Below are positions 1 through 8,941 of a stretch of DNA of 64,000 nt, piece by piece; within the stretch, counting starts at the first letter, position 1; each line of letters starts with the position of its first letter. Origin of the DNA: Cladochytrium replicatum. Lineage: Eukaryota; Chytridiomycota; Chytridiomycetes; Cladochytriales; Cladochytriaceae. The stretch is taken from contig JAHLKD010000114.1 in the NCBI GenBank assembly GCA_025526935.1, positions 101,327-165,326 on the forward strand, in the 5' to 3' direction. A program made the translations under genes and the position numbers. Under the pieces are notes generated by a model that was not told the origin of the DNA, ran no database searches, and saw only the letters and a program-made list of their open reading frames with translations.

Positions 1-157
1 GCTTCAGGCTGGAGTCATAACGATTCTTCTGATCTGATAGATCAAGAGGTGAAGTCTTCGGCACCCTTTTCGTTCGAGATTAGTCCATCAAATTGATGTC
101 GTTCAACTCAAAGACCTTTCAAATCTTGTCTGAAAATGGCTTGGTCAAAAAATTTTG

Positions 158-2290
158 ATGTCAAATCCAGCTGGGGCCAACTCGCTATCTTGGCGACGGT
201 CCGTTCCAGCCGGCAATGCGTTACCAGATCGCTCGGAAAAGCGTGTGTCACCTCGAGCTGAAAACCCTGTGCTACCCAACCCATCCAAAGTCCCAACCCT
301 ACCTCCCACATTTTGGCCTCCAAGCGTATTTCTATGCCCCTTCTGCGACCCGACATCCAGCGGTGTATTCAGTGCGTCGATGGACGAAGCGTTTCAAATT
401 TCCAACCAGCCCGTCGAGACCATGCTTGCCGTAGCCCTAGACTTCGAGTCTGAGAGAACAGATGGATCCTTGTTCAGTTCGAGCACCACGTTCTCGCAAA
501 GGTCGGGAGGATCGTTCCCGTGGCCGAGCTCTTCCAATATGAAAAATTCATCCGGTACGCACTCAGCATTCGCATCTCCAGCGAGCGCTGTGTCGCATTT
601 GCACGATGTCCATCGGATTACAATATTGGATGTGAAAGGCGTGGTTCCGGTGTTCTCGTCGTACGTTGGGACGTATGCACAACGAGCTGCAGATGTAAAG
701 ACCCAGGCTGGTCTTGGAAGAAGTCCGATTGCAATGGTCGAAGGTGTTAGGGCGAGAGGTGCATGATCATAGATCAACTCGTTAAATGAAGACTAACACT
801 TTCCCATTTGTAGTTGAGCATGGAGAGGAATTACATATTATTGGCGGCACGATCAAGGATGCATCTCTACGGAAGGAGTTGCGGGAGAAAAAGTTGAATG
901 AGACTTTGCGGATTCAGGAAAGGGAGAGGCAGGATGACGAGGAAGACGATCCTGCTGCTGAAGACATTGTTTCAACTCCACTCGACCACGTATCATCGTC
1001 AATATCGGGAAGTGTCCGTGGCCGCAAATGCTTGTTTTGCAAACATATCTTCTCTGGAAGGAGAAGCCGGGGTTTGTTGTTTGCGCACATGTTCGATACG
1101 CATTCCTTTTCGATTGGGTTGCTGGATAACCTGGTGTATGTCGACGAGTATCTTGCTCTGCTCAACTCAAAACTGCAAAGGTGTGTTGTGAATAACATTT
1201 TGGGGCTCCATTTTTTTCATCTGAACACTATTTAGTCTGCAATGTCTATATTGCGAAAAAACATTCAAAGACCAAACTGTTTTGAGAAAGCACATGCGCA
1301 AGAAGAAGCATTTCAAGATCAACCCTCGTAATCCCGAATACGACCGCTTCTATATCATTAACTATGTTCAGCCGCCCGCCGCTGATCAGCGCTTTGACAA
1401 CCACGATTCTCTTCTCCGATTATCGAGAGAGTTTGGGCAACGCCCACAGTCTCAGGGCAGCGAGGCAGATGAAGATGAGGACGATATGAGATGGGACGAT
1501 TGGACGGATGACGAGGGCGATTGCGATCCCACCATGTGTCTTTTCGATGAAACTGTACATCCGACACCGATAGGTGCTCATGAGCACATGAAGCTGGTCC
1601 ATGGGTTCGACCTGATTCAAATTAGAAAGAACCTCGGTTAGTTGAGTAATTTGTTTCGGGGGGAAGCTAGTTATTAATGCTTGTCGATGTTAGGTATGAA
1701 TGTGTACCAAACGATCCAGCTCATCAACTACATTCGTCGTCAAACGTCTTTCCACAGTTGTTTCCAGTGTCGCAAAACCTTCGACACGCTCGATGAAATG
1801 GTTGCTCACCTGCATGAAGAGAACCATCTGTTAGTCAAAGATTTCACTCCAGCTCAGATGCCTTGGAATGATGCTCAGTATGTGTGCACCACGTCTATGT
1901 CAATAACCACATTATTGAAACCTACTTTTCCATTGAAGATACCTGCTTCCCACGTACGAGAACGACCCATTAATAACTCTCGATCTTGGTTCAGATTCCG
2001 AGCCAGAAACAGAAGATGATCACGAGAGCAAGGCAGTATCCTCGGGGGTGCAAGTAATTGCAGAGGAGGACGCGCTGGCTCGAGCAGCTGCCCAACGGCA
2101 GAGTCGAAATGAACAGGAGATTGAAGCTCTTGTCACCGAATTCCAAGATTCAACAATTCAGCAAGAGGAAGAGCTTCTTAAACAGATTGAGCGGGAGTAT
2201 GAAGAGCGACTGGTCGACGAGTGGCGACACGACCGAGATGACGCAGAGGATCAAGATCACAGCGACGAGGATGGTGGTGATGAGAGCTAA
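158..2290 (+). CDS. ZNF277: ZNF277-like C2H2 zinc-finger protein
   Basis: Five exons (158-743, 814-1180, 1236-1636, 1694-1877, 1939-2290) give 629 aa. Every junction is GT-AG, and intron 1 has a CTAAC branch site. The order of elements matches animal ZNF277: a first CPFC...HLHDVH finger followed by an ITILDVKGVV segment, then CLFCKHIFSGRRSRG, then CLYCEKTF with HMRKKKHFKINPRNPEYDRF, then a WDDWTDDEGD acidic stretch, then CFQCRKTF and YLLPTYENDPLITLDLGSDS. The C-terminus is an acidic coiled coil. In animals ZNF277 binds the ribosomal protein uS5 and Polycomb-related partners; the role here is inferred from family only. The spacer inside the first finger is unusually long, about 75 residues between CPFC and the histidines. 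The ATG at 158 is the first in frame, but an upstream exon is possible. The family call is firm, the N-terminus less so. Confidence 0.85.
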
Positions 2291-2434
2291 ATTAGTCTTG
2301 AATGGGATAGATTGAAAACAACGTGACTTCACAACGATTCACGTGACGCATGCAATCGCGTTGAACACATTTTGTGATACTGAAGGAACTCGTCGTGTGG
2401 ACTGCATTAAAGAAGATTGCCGGAAGTGTGCCTC

Positions 2435-3949
2435 ATGAACAACTCGGAAAGAGCAGAGTGGAGCTCTCACCTCGACGACACTGCGGAAGAGGTCCCGGAG
2501 TCTGTCGAATCCGCAAGGGATGGCAGATTGAGAGGCAAAATCCAGACTTCGGCATTCTTCTCCACCATCGTCGTGAACGGAAAGGAATCTTCTGGCTTCT
2601 CCGTCCATCGCACAGTGCAGCTAAACCTTGGTACGTTATCGCTCACAAACTGTGTCAACACCAACGGTGCTAAGAATTCAGATCGAACAGACACAGACAC
2701 CAGCATGGTATCTTCACAGTCACGGAAGCCCAGAGTGCTGCAAAGTGATACCCCTGTTGAGAAAAAGCGAGGCAGGGCGGCGTCGCAACCCCCCGAAAGT
2801 GGAGAGACGAGGTCCACCAAGCGCAGCCAGTCCCATCCCCCTAACCTGCACGGCTCTCAAAGCAACAGCAGCTCTGATGTTATTTCCAAGAGAATCAGAC
2901 CAACAATCACTGAGGAACCTGAAGTCCAGACTGCGAAGAGATCCGGCGCAAGGAAGGGACAGCAACCGCTCCAAACTCCGGACGTCATTGAGATGCACCC
3001 TCCCACACCACTGGTATCGTTACCGACACCCAAAGCATCTCTCGTGGAAGTCAACCCTGGCAGTAGTAGTGTTATCAGTGCAACCCAACCGCTTCCGATG
3101 TCACCCACCCAGGGTCTGCTCCAGAACGCTGCCAAACATACACGCAGACATCCCTTCGCTTTCGTCGCTGCCGCAGTCGTAGCGGGTGGAGTCATCGGCT
3201 GGCTCGTATACTCGGGAACTGACCGGGATCGTACCGAAGTGACTTCACCCGACACTGTTCTTACGATGATCGAACCCGTCGCGAGCACTTCCCAGCCGCA
3301 CAGTCCTCTCCCAACTTTTACTCGCGCGAACCCGAGACAGCGCCTTACTTCTGCGCTTCCTCCACCCAGATCCGCAGATCTTCGTGCTTTGCTTGCCACA
3401 CCGCGCGATGAGACCAGCCGAGCAGCGTCCTTGAAGGACATCGGAGTCGTCTTATTTCTGCGCAGGGAGAACCAGATGCAAGCCGAGCGGCTGCGTGAGC
3501 AGCAGGTGGTGATAGACCGATTGATTCGGAACGCCCAGGCCACAAAAGAAGACGTGAGTAAACAAGAAACAACGCACGTTGGCTCGCAGAAAGTTTTCAC
3601 TGATTCTTTATCCTTTTTTCAGGATGAGCCATCGTTCCATTCTCCGTTCAACCCTCCGATCCGACCGACAGCTTCGTCGATCGATCGTCTCCATGCGTCC
3701 GACGTGTCCTCGGGCGAGCTACCGTTTGTTCGGTCGTCGGTGCACGAGCTCCGCTCCACGCAGTCCAGCGCCGCGAACTCCCCGCTTACGATGTCGGTCA
3801 CGTCTGCGGAGTTGGAGGCGAGCATGATTGGCGCAGGGGTGCAAATTGACGACGAGAGGACAACGATGGCGGGATTGCGTTATGAGGATGAGGGCGGAGC
3901 AGCGGCGACTGGAGACGAATGGGATCATGTTTCCGCGTTGTCGGGATAG
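2435..3949 (+). CDS. Uncharacterised single-pass membrane protein, low-complexity
   Basis: Two exons (2435-3553, 3623-3949; a 69-nt intron that keeps the frame, ending in a pyrimidine-rich TTTTTTCAG) give about 481 aa. I do not recognise a family. The N-terminal 240 residues are Ser/Pro/Lys-rich and basic (KKRGRAAS, TRSTKRSQS). One clear hydrophobic helix, FAFVAAAVVAGGVIGWLVYS, follows HTRRHP. After it comes a disordered stretch, then a short coiled coil (LRRENQMQAERLREQQVV), and an acidic tail. This would suit a nuclear-envelope, ER or mitochondrial anchored protein, but that is inference. The first ATG is at 2435; a second in-frame ATG at 2705 follows a possible donor (GTACGT at 2631), so the true start is open. 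It is tail-to-tail with the NDUFA9 gene. Confidence 0.55.
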   Translation: MNNSERAEWSSHLDDTAEEVPESVESARDGRLRGKIQTSAFFSTIVVNGKESSGFSVHRTVQLNLGTLSLTNCVNTNGAKNSDRTDTDTSMVSSQSRKPRVLQSDTPVEKKRGRAASQPPESGETRSTKRSQSHPPNLHGSQSNSSSDVISKRIRPTITEEPEVQTAKRSGARKGQQPLQTPDVIEMHPPTPLVSLPTPKASLVEVNPGSSSVISATQPLPMSPTQGLLQNAAKHTRRHPFAFVAAAVVAGGVIGWLVYSGTDRDRTEVTSPDTVLTMIEPVASTSQPHSPLPTFTRANPRQRLTSALPPPRSADLRALLATPRDETSRAASLKDIGVVLFLRRENQMQAERLREQQVVIDRLIRNAQATKEDVSKQETTHVGSQKVFTDSLSFFQDEPSFHSPFNPPIRPTASSIDRLHASDVSSGELPFVRSSVHELRSTQSSAANSPLTMSVTSAELEASMIGAGVQIDDERTTMAGLRYEDEGGAAATGDEWDHVSALSG

Positions 3950-4120
3950 TAAGCCCTGGCCCTTGCGTCGCATGTGTGTGTGCGTACCCCTAGCGTTATT
4001 TTTCACTCTTCTTTTCAATTGTATCGATAAAATGGCACTCGCCGGAACTTCAATGTATTAAGCATTTTTGCATTACATTATGAATTGTGAATGAATTGCC
4101 ACGCTCATGCATTCCTACTC

Positions 4121-5595
4121 TCATCTGGGCTTCCTCTCCATATGTCTCTCAGCTTCTGCACTCAGATCCGGCGGTGGGGCTTTCGCTTCCTTCGCCGGCA
4201 CACCAACCCTTTTCACAGCCATCAGATCCTCTTCGACATCCTGTGCCTCCATGCGGTGTGTACGCTTGTTCGGGGTGACAAGCGGTCTCTTGCGTAGGTA
4301 CGTGTGGAGGATCGATTCAGCGGGCGTTGGATTCGTGATGCCGAGATCCGCGAGGGTGCCGACGGTTTCGGATGGGTGCACGATATTGTCATGCTTTAGG
4401 AGCCGGACTTGGTCCCGGGTTAGGGTGAAGAGGTTCGGGGGCAGTTGTTCGAGAACGAGACCTTGCATTTCACCGACAAACTGGTCATGGTTGTGAGCGA
4501 GGTTGAAGGTCAAGTTGTTCCCGTAAACTTACGAAGGGGAGCGAGAGGATGGGTCTTCGTAGTCCAGCTTGACTCAGTGTGAGCTCCATGAGCTGCCGAT
4601 AACTGTAAACTTTTTTGATTCCTGGCTAGTTAGTTCGATTTCAAGACTTTGTTGAATTCTTACCGGTTGGTCCACCGACTTCGATGATCCGCTTCTTCAA
4701 GCCCGTTGCTGATGCTGCTTTGGTTATGGCGTTCGCGACATCCCAGACGTACACTACCACCAACCCGAGATAAGTCTCCCAAAAAGAAAAGTGCATTCTC
4801 CAAAGGTACCTGGCTGATAAGAAGTTTTTCCGCCACCGAAAACTGGAAGGAAAGGGAGGATCCGTCCGAGCTTGGCGAATCGCTGAAATCAGATCCGTTT
4901 ATACATGTGGGGTGTGGGTGTTGAGTAAACTTTCCACGACGTACGTTGAAGAAATCGTCTTCGATCCCAAATACCAAGCTAGGTCGAATGATGACCGCAT
5001 CGTTCAATGTGCCCAAGATTGCTTGTTCTCCCAGCCCTTGCAGATGAACAGTCAGGAAAGAATTCTAATGATCATCCAGCCGTTGCTACCTTTTGAGCGG
5101 GCATACGGAATCGACGAGGATGCGTCCGCACCGATGGCACTGACATGCACCAGTTTCGCTCCCTGCTTCTTGCAAGCTTCCGCAACGTTCTTTTCCAACA
5201 TGTCTGGAGATTAAGATCCATCGAATCTCATTTTTAATGCGTTTACCTGAGCACCCTTGTGCTGCACAGCGTCGAACGTATATTTTCCGCGTTGGTACAT
5301 GATCCCCACCATGTTCACGACCACTTCGGCCCCTTCGACGGCACGCAAGATCGAGTCGGCATCGGTTACGTCTGCGCTTGGTGGCGGCTGCACGATCTGG
5401 TTGCCCAGAGCGGTGATGGCACTTGGGAGGGAGGCAGCTCTAGAGGCGATTGCAATGCGCGTTTGAGGGTGTGGGATGAATGATTTTGCGACGTAGCGGC
5501 CGAGGAAGCTTGAAGGATGATTCAGCGTGCTACATGGACGAGGGATGGCATGCGTACCCAGTTCCACCGATGAGAAGGACTTTCTGTGGAGGCAT
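4121..5595 (-). CDS. NDUFA9: NDUFA9-type NADH:ubiquinone oxidoreductase subunit
   Basis: Eight exons (5595-5558, 5508-5247, 5189-5090, 5036-4945, 4882-4810, 4753-4664, 4609-4533, 4480-4121) give 363 aa, with introns of 49-62 nt. It is an atypical short-chain dehydrogenase: the N-terminal glycine motif LLIGGTGFLGRYVA binds NAD(P)H, VVNMVGIMYQRG and VHVSAIGAD are the core strands, YARSKG carries the Tyr-x3-Lys position, and IIRPSLVFGIEDDFFNRFA is the family signature. The C-terminus (LTRDQVRLLKHDNIV, LADLGI) matches complex I accessory subunit NDUFA9/NUO-40, which sits at the Q-module/membrane junction and stabilises the complex. No long mitochondrial presequence precedes MPPQKVLLIGGTG. Two introns seem to use AAAAG acceptors, chosen because they restore the conserved HKGAQNVAEAC and VYSYRQLMELT segments. 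A related yeast family is Coq11, but the C-terminus favours NDUFA9. Confidence 0.85.
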
Positions 5596-5853
5596 TAACG
5601 AGAAAAGTTCAACGCGTATAGGATTTCGAGATTCAAGTGTGATATATATTAAAAAAAAGATCTGGCAAGAAAAACAACCTAAAAATAGTAATTGCTGTAG
5701 TTTCTCATTCTCCACAAATTCGGCGCTGTCGGGCAGTGAGCAACAAACAGGCTCAAAAGATTAAAACTACAAAGCATTACAGATCAGCTCAAATCCATCG
5801 CCACTATTAGTCAAAAACGTACCATTGAATAAGCCGTCCTCATTTGCTGCCTC

Positions 5854-6102
5854 TCAGCAACCAGTACAGTTCACGCACGCGCAAGAGTCACCGCAACCGC
5901 ACGAGCCTCCACAGCAGTCCGCCTTCTTTGTGGTCGAAGCAGCGTGGTGAGATCCAGATCCGCAGGAGCAGCTAGGCGCGTCAGACGCAGGCGCGGTGCA
6001 GCTGCATGGCGAGCATGAACATGGAGACGCGCAAGTGCACGTCTTGCGGGCAGCGGCGGCCGAGCATGTGCAGGTTGAGTCGCAAGAGCAAGGAGTGGGC
6101 AT
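5854..6102 (-). CDS. Cysteine-rich metallothionein
   Basis: Single-exon ORF of 82 aa with 20 cysteines, almost all in Cys-X-Cys pairs (CSCDSTCTC, KTCTC, PCSCSPCSC, DCCGGSC, NCTGC), no aromatic residues, and Ser/Ala/Thr/Gly filler. This is the composition of a metallothionein, a cytosolic thiolate protein that binds Cu(I), Zn(II) or Cd(II). There are two Cys clusters separated by a linker of about 20 residues containing HH, suggesting two metal domains. It is longer than the roughly 25-residue ascomycete copper metallothioneins. The upstream region has a TATA-like TATTTAAA (6188-6195, plus-strand reading) and a metal-response-like element further up, which would fit metal induction. Confidence 0.85.
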   Translation of the reverse strand: MPTPCSCDSTCTCSAAAARKTCTCASPCSCSPCSCTAPASDAPSCSCGSGSHHAASTTKKADCCGGSCGCGDSCACVNCTGC

Positions 6103-6187
6103 TGTCGTAAGTGTCGTGAGGGCTGAAATTGGGCTTGGTATTGATGTGATGCAGGTGTTCTGGCAAGTGACCGGGGTGGGAGTGGGG

Positions 6188-6240
6188 TATTTAAAGGAGT
6201 AACTGGTGATGGCAAAACGAGCGCAAAGTCACGTCACGCA
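6188..6240 (-). promoter_or_regulatory. Metallothionein promoter: TATA-like box, MRE-like and CRE-like motifs
   Basis: Upstream of the metallothionein ATG at 6102, the minus strand carries TTTAAATA about 86-93 nt from the start. It also carries TGCGCTC at 6225-6219, which fits the metal-response core TGCRCNC. Directly beside it is TGACGTGA (6237-6230), a CRE/ATF-like site. Matches to short consensus sites occur by chance, so function is inferred from position and gene type. Confidence 0.35.
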
Positions 6241-6320
6241 CGGTCGCTCTGGAGGGCAAAAGAAACGCGTCGCACGTGACGGACGGAAAGCCATCTTCCA
6301 CCTTGACATTAATAATCATA

Positions 6321-6974
6321 TTATTTATCATTATTAGACGACCCGATGCCCAACTCACTCAGCTCAGTCTCGCGACTCACACCCTTCACCCAAACTGCAC
6401 TCCTACTTGCAGACCCATCCCCAACGATCCCCGCAACATCCACAATCCCCCTCTTCTCAAATCCCAACCTCATAAACAACTTCTGGCTATTAACATTTTC
6501 CGGGTGCGTAAATCCTGCGAAGCGAGAGTGATTTTTAGCCTCTCGGAAATGCTGCATCAGCGCCTCACACCCCTCGGTCGCATATCCCTTGCCGAAATAC
6601 TCTGGGAGAAGCATGAAGCCGATGTCGGGGATTTTAGGGCAGGAAAGTGTCGGGTAGCGATTAAGTTGCATGGAGAGTGTACCGACGTACTCGCGTTCCT
6701 TTTCTTCTGTGAATGGAACAGGGGGGTTTCGGAGCGAGATTATGTAGCGGCCGATTCCTGTCGTCGCTAGGCGATCGGTGCCGTGTGCAAAGATGGTCCG
6801 TGCCTCGGTGATAGATTTGAGCACTGGTGGAGACATGCCGGATTGTGTGAACAGGGCTTGCATTTCGGCACTGGCAAACATGCGTACCACGAACGACATG
6901 TGGTCGTCATTGTCAGGATCGAGGTAGGATAGGTGCAGCCGTGGAGTCGTGATGTGAAACGTGGTGTCGAGCAT
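6321..6974 (-). CDS. GNAT-family N-acetyltransferase (RimJ/RimL-like)
   Basis: Single exon, 217 aa from the ATG at 6974. The N-terminus FHITTPRLHLSYLDPDN is the usual RimJ/RimL opening strand (TPRLxLR). Motif A for acetyl-CoA pyrophosphate binding is PEYFGKGYATEGCEALMQH, and the C-terminal motif B is HPENVNSQKLFMRLGFEKRG. An IGRYIISLRNPPVPFTEE strand and a VGTLSMQLNRYP strand complete the core. The substrate cannot be read from sequence; RimJ-like fungal proteins acetylate small amines or protein N-termini. The open frame continues upstream to 7376, but that extension has no recognisable domain and MLDTTFHITTPR is the natural start. It lies in the same direction as the metallothionein, whose promoter is in the gap. 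Confidence 0.85.
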   Translation of the reverse strand: MLDTTFHITTPRLHLSYLDPDNDDHMSFVVRMFASAEMQALFTQSGMSPPVLKSITEARTIFAHGTDRLATTGIGRYIISLRNPPVPFTEEKEREYVGTLSMQLNRYPTLSCPKIPDIGFMLLPEYFGKGYATEGCEALMQHFREAKNHSRFAGFTHPENVNSQKLFMRLGFEKRGIVDVAGIVGDGSASRSAVWVKGVSRETELSELGIGSSNNDK

Positions 6975-8941
6975 GTTGACAGTGGTAGCTGTGGTTATCT
7001 TTGTGGGTAGCGTGACTTGTGCCTGGTGCTGCGCTTGATGTTTGATTTGAAAGTTTTCTTTGTTTTTCGTGAAGTGTTGAGAATCGAAGCGTTGGGCGTA
7101 CCACAGTTGTGTCCTTTGAATCAAACACCACGCTAATTGTGCCAAACCGTATCGAGCGAGAGCTAATCGCCATTTTGTGTGCTGTGGTTGAATCCTAGAT
7201 CTGCAGGAAAATACAGCATCACTCGAAAGTTCACCTCCAGGCAGATTGTCCTTTCTGACCGTCGGTTGGAACTTGCTTTCTATATGGCCATGCAACCTAC
7301 AACAATATGGAATTTGATGCATGATGTAAGGTCGGTTTCCAAGATGGGAAGAAGACTTCGACGACATCGAGGACATTATCCATCACCGTTCTCAGTACCG
7401 ATTTTGGAGCATGTCCGAAGTCGTCTTGAAGATATGGAAATGGTGGTCGTGGACATTCACGTGTCGGGGACAAAGGAAGCAATTGCCAAACGCATGATCT
7501 GGAGGAAGGTAACTTGATTGCCAAACTAATTACCACAGAGCAACGTACACTCGTGGGTTGTTCTTCTTGCCAGGATTTGTCTTGCACGTGGGAAGGTATT
7601 CAAGCCTTGAAGATAGACGGTCGGTTTCGAAGTCACCGAGTACCGAGACTTGGCGGACGACGATATAGATATCGACGGGAGCGCCATCCTTCCATGGTAC
7701 TGGTCTTTGGAAGGGAAGTTCCCGGGGACAACATGCGTAACTTCCGCACGTCCCTTTGGACGCCAGTATGTTTACTTTCCAACTTTTCAACAGATTACCA
7801 TGCCTAAGGGGAATCTATAGGATCACCGATGTATTCGTTGCGAGTTTGGAAGAACTTCGGATTGCTCCGCATGGTACTCGCAAGGTTTCACTCCTCAACC
7901 TCGCTGCGGACCGCCTTGTGGCTGCTGGAGAGCTTAAGATCTTAACTCCCATGTTCTTCTATGTTGCTAGAATGCCGCTCACAGCGAACTAAGCAACATT
8001 GAGTCAACGAACTTTTCAACTCTCATTTGTAAAGTTTGCCTGCAGTGACTGCCCGGCAAAATTATGAAAATAGCATTTTAAAAAACCTAGAATAAACCAC
8101 TGAAGTTCCACCCATTTCATTTCGGTTGCTTTCCAATGTTGTGACATCATATTAAGGGGTGAAAGTTTGACCGTCTGATGTCAGCATCGCCGTCGCAAGA
8201 CATTTGCTATCATCAAGATCCATCTTTACTGTTGCCGCTTCAGCGAGCTCTTTCTCAGAAGTGCCTTCCCTCCCCCCATGCCCCAAACCATCATACATTC
8301 CTGATCTGCTCGTCCGACTCGTGCCGTATGTGATGAGGCACAGCTGGTCCACGTGCACTTGTACTCGGCCGACGCGACCCTCGCCGCCAAAAAGCCGTGT
8401 TTACCCCCGCCAGACCAGAAAATCTCTAGATCCGCTGTCCGCAAGCTGTCGTGAGTTTCTTTAAATGATCTTATACCACAGGAGCTGATAGGAATCTCAG
8501 AGGATATCTTTGATTTTGCATCCCAACAATTAGGATCAGAGCAAGCTTATCAGTTGTAACAGACCAGGTGGGCTGCTAGTTAGAGCATACATCCATATTG
8601 CCAAACTTGCTGATTTTTCTGTTAAAACTCTCGGTTAACGTTTCAACAGCGCGGTTGTGTGGCCATAACACTACGACTAAGGTTTTCTGCTTCTCAACTG
8701 AGTCATAGCAAGCTCTGCTCGGGAGAGACAGGTTCCAGATTCTAGATTATTGACGCTAAATTGGTGAGTACTCGCTAGCATGATTCACTGACATCTCTGA
8801 TTGGGTCGATCTCGTTGGGATTGGACTTACGAAAATTCAGAAATTTGTTTACTGCAGAAGCTCATTATCGCCTTCGTCTCCAATCTCTAAGGTCTATAAC
8901 CTGCTGTTCCATTTCATCACTTCTTGGCCCCTTGAATCATC
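6975..8941. other. Gene-poor stretch with unidentified coding-like remnants
   Basis: About 2 kb with no gene I can assemble. On the plus strand, 7613-7808 reads as ADDDIDIDGSAILPWYWSLE...GRQYVYFPTFQQITMPKG. A following segment ends at 7992 with SLLNLAADRLVAAGELKIL. Upstream pieces near 7560 (RGLFFLPGFVLHVGRYSS) are in another frame with no splice site of credible size between them, which suggests decay. On the minus strand, 8400-8152 reads as LFGGEGRVGRVQVHVDQL...SGMYDGLGHGGREG. I recognise none of these families. Confidence 0.3.

Noticed and set aside
6975-7376. N-terminal extension of the GNAT frame upstream of the ATG at 6974
   Set aside because: No domain content; the conserved TPRLxL strand starts just after MLDTTFHI, so the extension is an open frame by chance.
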